Assembly (NCBI GenBank): GCA_018266255.1
Contig: JAFEAT010000003.1
Coordinates: forward strand, 327,368-391,367
DNA: 64,000 bases
Source of the DNA: Cyanobacteria bacterium SZAS-4
GTDB lineage: Bacteria; Cyanobacteriota; Vampirovibrionia; Obscuribacterales; Obscuribacteraceae
Direction: 5' to 3'
The position numbers and the translations under genes were made by a program. Under the pieces are notes generated by a model. It had not been told where the DNA came from. It saw only the letters and a program-made list of their open reading frames with translations, and did no database searches. Shown here piece by piece: positions 1-8,636 of this stretch. Position 1 is the first letter of the stretch; each line of letters opens with the position of its first letter.

Positions 1-2791
1 CAACCAGCATCACCAGCCCGATCTGGCAGAAAACATCGTTTTGCAAACCCCGAAGCCACTGGGCCAAAAGCGCGCCCAGCATTGCGCTCGGCACTGCTAA
101 AAGAATGATGATTGGATCTGAAAAACTCTCGTATTGTGCACAGAGAACCAGAAAGACAAAGACCAAGCCGAGAGAGAAAATGATGAAAGTTTTCGAGTTC
201 GCTTCCACTTCTTCCAACGAAATGCCAGACCATTCATACTTCATGCCAGCAGGTAGAACTTTCTTGGCAATCTCTTCCATTCTGTCCATCGCCTGACCCG
301 AGCTGTATCCCAAAGCTGGTGACCCATTCAGCTCAGTCGAGCGGAACAAATTGTAGTGGTTGATCGTTTGTGGTGCGGTCGTTCGTGACACCGAAACGAT
401 GCTGCTCAATGGAATCATCTGGTCTTTCTTCGAGCGCACATAAAACTGACCGATGTTTTCTGGATTCGAGCGAAAGAGCTGATCTGCTTGCACGTAAACG
501 CGGTAAATGCGAGTGCCGATGTCGATATCGTTTACGTATGACGATCCCAAAAACACTTGCAGTGTTGTGAACACATCGCTCAGCATGATGCCTAATGCCT
601 TCGCTTTATCGCGTGCAATCGCAATGACGAGCTGAGGGCTGTTAGCAGAGAATGTCGAGAACACTCCTTTCAAGCCAGGATTTTGATTAGCTTCGCGACT
701 GAAATCGTTTGTCACTTTGGACAACTGATTGATGTCTGTGCCGTCAACATCCTGAAGTTCGAAGGCAAATCCACCGAAATTTCCCAGACCTTGAATTGCC
801 GGAGGGTTGAACGGAATGACTGTGGCGTCGGTTATTTGCCCGAGTGGCGCTCGCAATCGATCGATGATTGAATCAAGATCTTGTCCCTTGCCTTTGCGTT
901 CAGTCCACGGTTTCAAGTTTGAAAATACGAGGGCGTTGTTCGGTTTGTTTCCGTTGAAGCCAAATCCAGCCACACCGAAAGACGACTGAATTTGCGGATC
1001 TTTGTCTTCCACCTTTTCGATTTGCTTGAGAACATCGATTGTGTAATTAAGAGAGACGCCCTCTGGTGCTTGCACGATCGTGATGAAATAACCAGAGTCT
1101 TCGTTGGGAATAAATCCGGTCGGCACCTTTTGAAACAACCAGTAAGTGGCGCCCAAAGAGAGCACAAAGAGAATGATTACGACAGGGCTGAAGCGCAGCA
1201 CTATGCTGAGAGTTGCTCCATAACCTCGCCTGAGTAGTTCAATTGCACCGTTGACGACGGCGAAAAACGGATTGGTTTTTTCTTCCGCTTCACTCAGCCA
1301 GATGGCGCACAGGGCTGGGGTTAGAGTCAATGCATTGAATGTCGAGATGGCGACAGCACAAGCGATTGTCAGTGCGAATTGTTTGTACAACTGACCTGTG
1401 GTGCCTGGAAAATATGCCACGGGAATGAACACCGCGACGAGCACAAGCGAGATGGCAATTACCGCTCCTGTTACTTCGGCCATGCCTGCCGACGCTGCTG
1501 CAGCTGGTTTCATCTCTTTGTCGTGGATAAATCTGCTGATGTTTTCGATCACAACGATGGCGTCGTCGACTACCAGTCCCGTCGCCAAAGTAATACCGAA
1601 GAGAGTGAGCGTATTGATTGAAAATCCCAATAACTTCATGCAAGCTAAAGTGCCAATCAACGAAACAGGTATGGTTACGGCAGGAATAATAGTGGTTCGC
1701 CAGTTCTGCAAGAAGACGAAGATAACAACGACAACCAGCGCGATCGCGATGGCCAGCGTCTTTAACACTTCATTGATCGATTCAGTGACAGCGAGCGTCG
1801 TGTCGAAGGCGTAATCGAACGCAATTCCAGGTGGAAAGCGTTTTGACAGTCGCGCAATTTCAGCGCGCACTCCTTTGGCTACGTCCATGGCGTTCGACCC
1901 CGGACGTTGAAAGATACCTATACCGAGTGCATCTCGGCCCCTGTAGCGCACCACTGTTTGATAGTCTTCCGCGCCCAATTCTGCGTGCCCGACATCGCGC
2001 AAACGAATTAACGATCCATCAGCGCCGGCTTTGATGATCATTTCGTCGAATTCTGTCGCTGTTCTCAGGCGACCTTGAGTTTTGACGCTCATCTGATACA
2101 TCTGATTAGCAGGCGCTGGTTGCTGCCCAACTTGACCGGCTGCCACCTGCACGTTCTGCTCAGCGACAGCCGCAGTCACATCTGCCGGTGTGAGATTGCG
2201 CTGTGCGAGTTTGTTGGGATCTAACCAGAGGCGCATCGAATATTTTCGTTCGCCAAATATAATAACGTCGCCGACGCCGTTGACACGCTTCAATGCATCT
2301 TTCAAATAGACGTCGACATAGTTGCTGAGGAATTGAGTCGAATATCTGCCATCGGGCGACCCGATACCAATTGCTAAAAGGAATGAATTGGAGACTTTGT
2401 TGACACTAACCCCGGTGCGCTTAACTTCGTCTGGCAGGCGCCCCTGCACTGCGTTAACCCGGCTTTGCACATCGACCGCTGCCAGGTCGACATCACGTTC
2501 GAGATCGAAGGTGACATTGATTGAACTGGTGCCATCGTTTCCGCTTGTCGAGGTGATGTATTTGACGCCGGTGGCACCGTTGATTTGCTGTTCGAGCAAA
2601 GTGGTGACGGCTGACTCGACAACTTGAGCGCTCGCGCCTATGTAGCTCGATGCGACGCTGACACGCGGTGGCGAAATGTCAGGATACTGTGCAAGTGGTA
2701 GTGTGGGCAGGCTGACAAGCCCAGCTAAAACAATGATCAACGCGCAGACAGTTGCGAAGATTGGACGCTTGATAAAGAAGTCGACAAACAT
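1..2791 (-). CDS. RND (AcrB/HAE1-type) efflux pump inner-membrane permease, C-terminus outside the window
   Basis: This is the proton-driven inner-membrane part of a tripartite drug or solute efflux pump. The reading frame is open from an ATG at 2791 to the window edge, about 930 residues of the usual 1,030-1,050, so only the last TM segments are missing. The N-terminus (MFVDFFIKRPIFATV) is typical of the family. The TM4 proton-relay pair appears as GLVVDDAIVVIENI near 1535-1580, and a late TM block resembling AcrB (AVPSAMLGALLAQWLRGL) is seen near 40-100. An SD (GGGGA) lies just upstream of the ATG, overlapping the end of the adaptor gene 9 bp away, so the two are co-transcribed. Substrate cannot be read from the sequence. 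I see no frameshift. Confidence 0.95.
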   Translation of the reverse strand, partial: MFVDFFIKRPIFATVCALIIVLAGLVSLPTLPLAQYPDISPPRVSVASSYIGASAQVVESAVTTLLEQQINGATGVKYITSTSGNDGTSSINVTFDLERDVDLAAVDVQSRVNAVQGRLPDEVKRTGVSVNKVSNSFLLAIGIGSPDGRYSTQFLSNYVDVYLKDALKRVNGVGDVIIFGERKYSMRLWLDPNKLAQRNLTPADVTAAVAEQNVQVAAGQVGQQPAPANQMYQMSVKTQGRLRTATEFDEMIIKAGADGSLIRLRDVGHAELGAEDYQTVVRYRGRDALGIGIFQRPGSNAMDVAKGVRAEIARLSKRFPPGIAFDYAFDTTLAVTESINEVLKTLAIAIALVVVVIFVFLQNWRTTIIPAVTIPVSLIGTLACMKLLGFSINTLTLFGITLATGLVVDDAIVVIENISRFIHDKEMKPAAAASAGMAEVTGAVIAISLVLVAVFIPVAYFPGTTGQLYKQFALTIACAVAISTFNALTLTPALCAIWLSEAEEKTNPFFAVVNGAIELLRRGYGATLSIVLRFSPVVIILFVLSLGATYWLFQKVPTGFIPNEDSGYFITIVQAPEGVSLNYTIDVLKQIEKVEDKDPQIQSSFGVAGFGFNGNKPNNALVFSNLKPWTERKGKGQDLDSIIDRLRAPLGQITDATVIPFNPPAIQGLGNFGGFAFELQDVDGTDINQLSKVTNDFSREANQNPGLKGVFSTFSANSPQLVIAIARDKAKALGIMLSDVFTTLQVFLGSSYVNDIDIGTRIYRVYVQADQLFRSNPENIGQFYVRSKKDQMIPLSSIVSVSRTTAPQTINHYNLFRSTELNGSPALGYSSGQAMDRMEEIAKKVLPAGMKYEWSGISLEEVEANSKTFIIFSLGLVFVFLVLCAQYESFSDPIIILLAVPSAMLGALLAQWLRGLQNDVFCQIGLVMLV

Positions 2792-2800
2792 AGGTCCCCA

Positions 2801-4021
2801 TCAAGATTGTGGACTGATTGCCGCGCCGTCGGTCAAGTTTTGCACGCCAGAGGTGACGATGGTATCGCCCGCGGAGAGCCCTGATATCACTTTGAAGTCA
2901 CTGCCGACGATATCACCAAGGGTGACAGGTTTTTGCTTAGCCACCAGTTTATTTCCGGGTCCGTTCTGGGCAAGGAAAACAAAATCTTGCCCGCTGATGC
3001 GTGAAACGGCATTGGTCGGCACTGTCACACCAGTGAGTTTGCTCCAGATCACACGAGCCGTAACATACTGGCCAGAGCGAAGTGCGCGATTTTCATTCTC
3101 GATTCGAGTCTTCACTAAAACCGATTGGTTGTCATTATTCACTTCAGGCGAGATGAAAAAGATTTTGCCCAGACCAACCTTTTTTCCGTCGCCATCTAGA
3201 ATCTGCACGGCGGTGCCAATTTTGAGCTTGGGTGCCTGAACCGTCGGAACAGATAGATACAGTTCCAGTGGGCGGCTCTGATCGATTGTAGTGAGGGCGG
3301 TATCTGTCGTCACATACTGACCAACTTTGACCGGGATATCACCGATAATCCCGGCAAAAGGTGCTGACACAGTGAAGTATTTGAGCTGGGCTTGCTGTTC
3401 CTTCATGCTGGCACTGGCTTGATTGACCTGCTTATCAGTTTTAGCGACCACCGCTTTTTGCGCTTGAATTTGCGCTTCGACCGCCTGCAAATCGCCCTGG
3501 TTGATCTTCAACTGAGCGTCCCACTGGTCCACCTGCTCCTGTGCAACAGCTCCTTGAGTTCGCAAAGTTTGATAGCGCTCGTGTTGATTTTGCGCGTACC
3601 GCACGTTAGCAAGCTTTGATAGCCGAGTCGCTTGCAGCGATTTGAGTGTTTCGGTGGCGTTGCTGTGTTCTTCTCGATTAGAATCGATTGCCGCCGCAAA
3701 ACTGTTGACGTTTGCTTGTTGCTTAGAGCGATCGAGCTCCAGTAACGCTGCTCCTGCCGCAACTAAATCGCCGTTGCGAACGTAGATTTTTACTATCTGT
3801 CCAGGCACCTGCGGCTGCAAGGCTACCGACTGACGCGACTTCAGGACCCCAACAAATGTCGATGCATCTTCAACTTGCTGTGGCTTCAACTGTAAGACCT
3901 TGACCGGCATCGGTGGCGGCGCTTGCACGCTCGATGGCTGGGCAGAGTTGCACGCCTGCAGCAAAGGAAGAATTAGTATAAAGAGCGCTAACCTGCCCGA
4001 GTTAGCTGGGGTCTTAAGCAC
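2801..4021 (-). CDS. RND efflux periplasmic adaptor (membrane fusion protein), lipoprotein
   Basis: AcrA/MexA-type adaptor joining the inner-membrane pump to an outer-membrane channel. It has 406 residues. The start is a GTG preceded by AGGTG. A signal peptide ends in a lipobox (LLQAC), so the mature protein should be lipid-anchored through Cys24. Next come a biotinyl-lipoyl-like half motif (VPGQIVKIYVRNGDLVAAG), an alpha-helical hairpin rich in Gln and Ala (about 100-210), the second lipoyl half (FAGIIGDIPVKVGQYV), and a beta-barrel and membrane-proximal region to the end. It lies immediately upstream of the RND permease. No outer-membrane channel gene is in the window; it may lie beyond position 1. 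A -10-like TATACT on the minus strand at 4053-4048 could belong to its promoter. Confidence 0.93.
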   Translation of the reverse strand: MLKTPANSGRLALFILILPLLQACNSAQPSSVQAPPPMPVKVLQLKPQQVEDASTFVGVLKSRQSVALQPQVPGQIVKIYVRNGDLVAAGAALLELDRSKQQANVNSFAAAIDSNREEHSNATETLKSLQATRLSKLANVRYAQNQHERYQTLRTQGAVAQEQVDQWDAQLKINQGDLQAVEAQIQAQKAVVAKTDKQVNQASASMKEQQAQLKYFTVSAPFAGIIGDIPVKVGQYVTTDTALTTIDQSRPLELYLSVPTVQAPKLKIGTAVQILDGDGKKVGLGKIFFISPEVNNDNQSVLVKTRIENENRALRSGQYVTARVIWSKLTGVTVPTNAVSRISGQDFVFLAQNGPGNKLVAKQKPVTLGDIVGSDFKVISGLSAGDTIVTSGVQNLTDGAAISPQS

Positions 4022-4148
4022 AGAACACCTACGTTTCCAGACTTGTAAGTATAAGTGATCGGCAAATTTTCAGCTGCTTGCTCACGTCTTCGTTAAGCAA
4101 GCACAATGTTTTCTACGTGCTGCCAAGCGATTTCGGTAGAATATACGA

Positions 4149-5006
4149 ATGGCAAAAAAGAGTGTCAAACCAGCTATCGGCGCGCACATCAGCGGCGGCA
4201 TGAAAACTGCTGTTGGAAAAGCTGTCAACATCGGTGCGCAATCCATTCAAATTTTTCTTGGGTCGCCACAAATGTGGCGCGAACCGAATCCAACTGAAGC
4301 AGACTTGCAGTTGTTCACGTCGAGCGTAAAGTCGAATGCGATCGGACCCGTTTTCGTTCATGGAAATTATCTCGTCAACCTGGCCTCAGAATCACCTGAA
4401 AATTTCTCCAAATCAATCAACAATCTCGGATTAGCGCTGCGGCTTTCCGACAGATTGGGCGCTGAGGGATTGATTTTTCATCCGGGCTCTGCAGGCAAAG
4501 CAACCTATGACGAAGCACTTCTGCGCGTTTTGAAGGCACTAGATATGGTGCTGTCAAATTATAACGGCAAGTGCAGATTGCTACTTGAAGTGTGCGCGGG
4601 ACAAGGTCAAACCATCGGCGATCGTTTCGTCGAGTTTGCTGATATTTTGAAGGCGATGCAGTTCGACCAGCGCATCGGCGTCTGTTGGGACACTTGTCAC
4701 ATGTTCAACGCTGGATACGACATCTCAACTAAAAAAGGTTTGCTCGATACGATTGACGAGTTTGGCGAATTGATCGGATTCGATTGGCTTTTCGCTGTCC
4801 ACGCCAACGACTCGAAAACACCGCTTGGTGCCCGTCGCGATCGACACGAAAATATCGGCAAAGGCTACATCGGTGAAGATGCTTTTCGCCGCATGTTGCA
4901 TCATCCGCTTTTGCGTCCACTGCCGTGGATTTTGGAAGTGCCTGGTATCGAAAGAAAAGGTCCGGACAAGACAAACATCGATTTGTTGCACAGTCTGGCC
5001 AATTAG
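4149..5006 (+). CDS. nfo: Endonuclease IV (class II AP endonuclease)
   Basis: Cleaves the DNA backbone 5' to abasic sites in base excision repair. It has 285 residues, the same length as E. coli Nfo. The TIM-barrel metal-site motifs are all visible: GAHISGG at the N-terminus, HPGSAGK, LLEVCAGQGQTIG, CWDTCHMFNAGYD, HANDSK followed by DRHENIGKG, and the C-terminal LEVPG. These supply the His, Asp and Glu ligands of the tri-zinc centre. There is no clear SD before the ATG; a -10-like TAGAAT ends only 6 bases upstream, so a leaderless transcript is possible. The Nudix gene follows after 14 bp, suggesting a small nucleotide/DNA-damage operon. Confidence 0.96.
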   Translation: MAKKSVKPAIGAHISGGMKTAVGKAVNIGAQSIQIFLGSPQMWREPNPTEADLQLFTSSVKSNAIGPVFVHGNYLVNLASESPENFSKSINNLGLALRLSDRLGAEGLIFHPGSAGKATYDEALLRVLKALDMVLSNYNGKCRLLLEVCAGQGQTIGDRFVEFADILKAMQFDQRIGVCWDTCHMFNAGYDISTKKGLLDTIDEFGELIGFDWLFAVHANDSKTPLGARRDRHENIGKGYIGEDAFRRMLHHPLLRPLPWILEVPGIERKGPDKTNIDLLHSLAN

Positions 5007-5020
5007 AAAAGGAAATCGAG

Positions 5021-5578
5021 ATGACTCAAGTTACTAGTCCATGGAAAACAAAAGGATCACGATTCGTTTACGAAAATCCGTGGATACATGTGCGCGAAGA
5101 TGACGTTGTTCAGCCCGATGGCAAGCCTGGAATTTACGGCGTAGTTCACTTCAAAAACACCGCCATTGGTGTGTTGCCTATAGATGAGGACGACAAAATC
5201 TGTCTGGTTGGACAGTATCGGTATGCCATAGAAAGATATTCCTGGGAAATTCCAGAGGGTGGCTGCGCCGAGGGCGAGGATTATCTCGATGCGGCTAAAC
5301 GTGAACTGATTGAAGAGACAGGAATGGTGGCGTCTGATTGGACCAGGCTAGGCTGTTCTCATCTAAGCAACTCTGTCAGCGACGAGCTTGCAATCTTCTA
5401 TCTGGCGACAGGTTTGACTCGAGGTACGCCAAATCCCGAGGGAACTGAAGAATTGGCATACAAGCATGTCACTTTCGACCAGGCACTAGATATGGTGATG
5501 CAAGGCGAAATTACCGATGCTCTGAGCATTCTGGCAATTACTCACTATGGAATTTTGCGCTTGAGCAATAAGGTTTGA
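5021..5578 (+). CDS. Nudix hydrolase, ADP-ribose pyrophosphatase-like
   Basis: Predicted to hydrolyse a nucleoside diphosphate linked to another group, most likely ADP-ribose or a related sugar nucleotide. The start at 5021 is chosen because AAGGAAA sits directly upstream; a longer in-frame reading from 4925 would run into nfo. The protein has 185 residues. The Nudix box is complete: G-x5-E-x7-REL-x-EE-x-GM, from GGCAEGE to EETGM. The preceding YRYAIERYSWEIPEGG resembles the NudF/YffH group (QYR..I...WE.P.G), which supports the ADP-ribose assignment over a mutT-like one. The substrate is inferred. Confidence 0.92.
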   Translation: MTQVTSPWKTKGSRFVYENPWIHVREDDVVQPDGKPGIYGVVHFKNTAIGVLPIDEDDKICLVGQYRYAIERYSWEIPEGGCAEGEDYLDAAKRELIEETGMVASDWTRLGCSHLSNSVSDELAIFYLATGLTRGTPNPEGTEELAYKHVTFDQALDMVMQGEITDALSILAITHYGILRLSNKV

Positions 5579-5840
5579 GGCAAACCTCTACATGTCAAGC
5601 GGTGGATCGATACATTTTTTTCGCTCAATTGCATTAAATATTGGCTCCTGACAATTCTCGTGGTTTTTTTGATTTCGCTGTAAAGCCACAGCACGGCGAG
5701 CTATAGGGTTAAGTCGTCACGGAACAATTTTAATTCGCGCACATCCTAATATCGTCGGTTCAAATAAATTTCTGGGTAAAACCAGAGTAGAAGAATAAAT
5801 CACCAAACATATTTTTTCGCGCCATTTGGAGTGGTTCACT
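5579..5840. other. Intergenic region, 262 bp, no gene seen
   Basis: No coding frame or RNA gene is recognisable. A 6-bp inverted repeat with a 3-base loop (GGTTTG/CAAACC, 5572-5586) straddles the Nudix stop codon but has no T-tract, so it is at best a weak terminator. The rest is AT-rich and presumably carries the promoter of the next gene; no confident -35/-10 pair was found. Confidence 0.5.
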
Positions 5841-6710
5841 GTGCTTCCAAAGTCTGGTTTAGCTTGCCTATTTTTGCTCACATGCATCGGTACCACGCTG
5901 CCTGCATTGAGTCAGGCTGCCACCGATGCTGGTATCGCCAGAATTTCCGCAATGGAAACAAAGATTTTTGCGCATCCGTACAACTCAGAAATTCTTCCTG
6001 CAAGAGTGGCTCGGCTCGAGCGCTTTGTCTACGGAAGTGAAAGTAAAGAGCCTCTCGAGATGCGCATCGAACGACTGACCAGCCATGTGAAAGAGAACTC
6101 TACTGCGAATACTAACGCAACTCCAACCTCGCACATAGCAGCGAAGTCAACCGCGAACCAAACACAGGTTGCTGCAGTAAAGCCAGCACATCAAGCAGCT
6201 GTGAATTACCCACGAGTGTCTGAGATCGAGCAGCAACTGCTCGAGCGAACGTTCGAGAGTGATTCTGTTTTGAACAGAATTGAGCGCCTCGAGGCGAGGG
6301 TTTTTGGCAGAGTGTGGACTCAGCAAACCGATTTAGCTCTTCGCGTTGACAGACTGGGCGAATACGCCTACATGAATCCAGAAGTCGAGAAGCTAGAACA
6401 AGCCGAACTTCTGCGTGTCAGCATGCTGCCCCACGTGGTTCGCAATGATGTCGACCAGGTTCGCAATGTGGTCTATCAAGCGCCCGCGCCGAAGAAAGTT
6501 ATGCTCACTGTCGTCGATAATATTGAATCGCTTGAAACCATGACGTTTGGCAAAATCTCTGCCAGTAAACCGTTGAGTCAGAGAGTCGACGCACTGGAAG
6601 TTATTCTGTGTGGCGCTGCACAAACCGACAAACAACAAAACTTAACTGCACGTGTCGCTCTCTTGCTGTCTAAAGTCAACAACGCTCTGCCAAACCGTCT
6701 GGGCGTCTAA
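5841..6710 (+). CDS. Secreted protein with three copies of an Arg-Leu-Glu/Phe-Gly repeat, function unknown
   Basis: I do not recognise a named family. The GTG at 5841 is preferred over a TTG at 5826 because GGAG lies 9 bases before it; the product has 289 residues. A Sec signal peptide ends near ALSQA. The mature protein has three copies of a helical unit of about 45 residues: a Glu-containing helix ending in (I/T)F(A/E/G), a Ser/Leu turn, then RVxRLExxVFG and RVxRL (around mature positions 10-60, 105-160 and 215-265). The first and second copies are separated by a Thr/Ala/Gln-rich linker. The repeats suggest a structural or peptidoglycan/envelope-associated role, but this is inference. Confidence 0.82.
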   Translation: MLPKSGLACLFLLTCIGTTLPALSQAATDAGIARISAMETKIFAHPYNSEILPARVARLERFVYGSESKEPLEMRIERLTSHVKENSTANTNATPTSHIAAKSTANQTQVAAVKPAHQAAVNYPRVSEIEQQLLERTFESDSVLNRIERLEARVFGRVWTQQTDLALRVDRLGEYAYMNPEVEKLEQAELLRVSMLPHVVRNDVDQVRNVVYQAPAPKKVMLTVVDNIESLETMTFGKISASKPLSQRVDALEVILCGAAQTDKQQNLTARVALLLSKVNNALPNRLGV

Positions 6711-6871
6711 CTCTGACTCTGAACCGCTAGTCTCATGCTAGGGCGGCGGGGGATACCTCACCTGCTGGATTTTTTGGCAAGCGCCCGTCTGTCATATTGA
6801 CTGTAGGAGTTGTGTAAGCTGAGCCCGCGGGCGGAAGTTCCTGGATTCTCTTGCGATTGGACGGTCTAAAG

Positions 6872-7291
6872 ATGAGTTTGAAGATTCTATCAGTGTTCGA
6901 CTCGAAGAGAGCGACGGCTTGGCTGGCTTCTTCCCTGGCTGAGCATCAGCTGATTCAAGTCGGTACGATTATGTCTGCGATGCAAGTTTTGCAGAAGGAC
7001 AAAATCGACGTCACTCTTGTACAACTTCACCTGAAGAACGAATCACTGTTCGACTTACTACGCTCGATTCGCCGCAACGATTATTACAGGTCGATGAGCT
7101 TCATTTGCTGCGACACTTCAGATGCTTCGAGTGCCAATCACATTCCGCTCATCCAAGCAGAATTTGTCGAGAAATCATGTCTGCTTTGCGGTGCAACTAA
7201 AGTACTCCCGACTGACAAATTTTACTCTGAGGATCTTGAAAACGAGATCCTCGAGACCCTCGTCAAACCTGGCTCCCTAAGTGGGACGTGA
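6872..7291 (+). CDS. Degenerate response-regulator receiver-like protein
   Basis: A protein of about 139 residues starting at the ATG at 6872; an in-frame TTG at 6851 would add 7 residues. The pattern is that of a CheY-like receiver: a first beta strand (LKILSVFDSK), a third strand (IDVTLVQLHL) followed by a helix with SLFDLLRSIR, and a later strand (MSFICCDTSD). Where an active receiver has the phospho-acceptor Asp (LLD), this one has Gln (LVQ), and the acidic pair after strand one is missing. It should therefore be unable to accept a phosphate in the usual way. It ends 1 base into the start codon of an intact receiver, so the two are probably translated together and may dimerise. Identification rests on pattern reading only. 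Confidence 0.7.
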   Translation: MSLKILSVFDSKRATAWLASSLAEHQLIQVGTIMSAMQVLQKDKIDVTLVQLHLKNESLFDLLRSIRRNDYYRSMSFICCDTSDASSANHIPLIQAEFVEKSCLLCGATKVLPTDKFYSEDLENEILETLVKPGSLSGT

Positions 7292-7734
7292 TGAACAAAA
7301 TTCTGGCTGTTGAAGATGATGTGACCCAGCGATATGTTCTAAGAATAGTTCTCGAGAATTTCGGTTTGGACTTCGAAATTGTCTCTTCCGCAGAGGAAGC
7401 GTTAGCAGATTTGTTCGAACGATCGAAAAACTACGCCCTCATCTTGATGGACATAAAGCTGCCCGGAATGGACGGTTTTGAGTGCACTCGCGAAATTCGC
7501 AAACGCCAGGCCAAAGCAGGTGCAAGAAGAATTTCCATCGTTGCCGTGACTGCATTTGCTTCTGCCGAAGATCGACAACTTTGCCTGGATGCGGGTATGG
7601 ATGACTATATAAGCAAGCCCTACACGCTTGAAGGTTTGAAAACGAAGATAGACAAATATTTGGAGCCTTTGCGCGGATACGATGACCCTGGTGGCAACGA
7701 CACGGTACAGTCTGAAGGAAGAGCGCCGCACTAG
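7291..7734 (+). CDS. Stand-alone CheY-like response regulator receiver
   Basis: Single receiver domain, 147 residues, with no output domain. The key residues are present: acidic pair in AVEDD, phospho-acceptor Asp in LILMDIKLPGMDG, the conserved Thr/Ala in AVTAFAS, and Lys in YISKPY. The C-terminal tail is short and charged. The ATG at 7291 overlaps the previous stop codon by one base, and GTGGGA upstream may serve as SD. A kinase partner is not in the window. The gene overlaps the following C39-like peptidase by 53 bp. Confidence 0.92.
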   Translation: MNKILAVEDDVTQRYVLRIVLENFGLDFEIVSSAEEALADLFERSKNYALILMDIKLPGMDGFECTREIRKRQAKAGARRISIVAVTAFASAEDRQLCLDAGMDDYISKPYTLEGLKTKIDKYLEPLRGYDDPGGNDTVQSEGRAPH

Positions 7735-8332
7735 GCAGTGGTGTGCCTTTTTTGCTGTTGGTGCGTTCTTGGCAGTCAGTGTTCCAGCCTATGGGCAATC
7801 TTCTCAGATTATTCGTCTTCCACTCATGCGTCAGGCGACTGACTACACATGTGGTGTCGCGGCTCTGCAAGCCGTTCTGGCCTATTACGGGCAAGATGTG
7901 CGTGAGGATGTTCTGGCAAAAGCATTGCATGCAAATCATAAAATTGGTACTCGTTATAAAAATATTCAAAGTTATGCAGAAGCTCATGGATTGTCAGTTC
8001 GCGTTGTTATAGAAATGACCATCGAGCAGCTGAGGAAATCTATTCGCTCCGGACATCCTGTCTTGTGCTTGATCCAAGCCTGGGCTGATAAGAAAACTGA
8101 CTATAAGAGTGATTGGGATGACGGTCATTATGTCGTTGCAGTAGGCTTCGATGACAGCCGAATCATCTTTATGGACCCATCTACCGCGGGACACTACACC
8201 TACATCCCTCTTCAAGAATTCGAACAACGTTGGCACGATGTTGATGGAACAGTGAGGTTAAATCATTTCGGAATGTCCCTCTGGAAAGAAGGTGCTAGCT
8301 TTGATTCAGAGAAGTTCGAGCGATTGGAGTAA
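7682..8332 (+). CDS. Secreted C39-like cysteine peptidase
   Basis: Predicted papain-fold peptidase of the C39/C39-like group, 216 residues. After a positively charged N-region and a hydrophobic core (CAFFAVGAFLAVSVPAYG) comes the catalytic Cys57 in DYTCGVAAL, then His149 in DGHYVVAVGF and Asp165 in FMDPS, in the right order and spacing for a C39 triad. No ABC transporter is fused, unlike bacteriocin-processing C39 exporters, so it is a free-standing secreted enzyme. The ATG at 7682 lies inside the receiver gene and no better in-frame start exists without losing the signal peptide; the 53-bp overlap suggests translational coupling. The substrate is unknown. Confidence 0.85.
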   Translation: MTLVATTRYSLKEERRTRQWCAFFAVGAFLAVSVPAYGQSSQIIRLPLMRQATDYTCGVAALQAVLAYYGQDVREDVLAKALHANHKIGTRYKNIQSYAEAHGLSVRVVIEMTIEQLRKSIRSGHPVLCLIQAWADKKTDYKSDWDDGHYVVAVGFDDSRIIFMDPSTAGHYTYIPLQEFEQRWHDVDGTVRLNHFGMSLWKEGASFDSEKFERLE

Positions 8333-8425
8333 CGCGTGATCTTGACTGAAAACAGTACGTAAGTCGGAACTATTTTCCTCCTTTGCTGTCGTATGCTCCG
8401 TACTTCTTATCAGTGGTTTTTAACA

Positions 8426-8632
8426 ATGAACAGCCAAAATGTAACTGCATTAGAACGATGGGTCGTCAGAGATAACAATGGCGATGTTGTTGCACGTTTC
8501 GCCACACAGTCCAAAGCGATTGATTTCGCTAACCGCGAGCAGAAGTCGCAGCAAGCCATTGTCTTGATCGATATTACTCGCTGCTGCATTCAACTGATTG
8601 GCAGAGCATCGCAAGAAGAGAAAGTAGGCTAG
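8426..8632 (+). CDS. Small hypothetical protein, DUF2188-like in style
   Basis: A short protein of about 68 residues. The ATG at 8426 is used because WVVRDNNGDVVARF begins soon after; an upstream in-frame ATG at 8393 would add 11 residues. The pattern WVV-DNNGDVVARFATQSKAIDFANREQ resembles small domains in which two strands are followed by a helix that begins with T-x-x-x-A, as in DUF2188. The match is weak. No SD is evident. It converges on the next gene with only 4 bp between stop codons. Confidence 0.55.
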   Translation: MNSQNVTALERWVVRDNNGDVVARFATQSKAIDFANREQKSQQAIVLIDITRCCIQLIGRASQEEKVG

Positions 8633-8636
8633 GGTT

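Noticed and set aside
1398..1814. 138-codon plus-strand frame opposite the RND permease
   Set aside because: The minus strand encodes conserved RND motifs over the same bases; the plus frame has no family pattern.
1..2791. RND permease as a pseudogene
   Set aside because: The frame is open for about 930 codons with all expected motifs; it is only cut by the window edge.
2676..3239. 187-codon plus-strand frame spanning the RND/adaptor junction
   Set aside because: Antisense to two well-supported genes and has no initiation signal.
5740..5800. tRNA-like GGTTCAAAT sequence
   Set aside because: No acceptor or anticodon stems can be drawn around it.
7439..7987. 182-codon minus-strand frame
   Set aside because: Antisense to the intact receiver and the C39-like peptidase, whose catalytic residues are clear.
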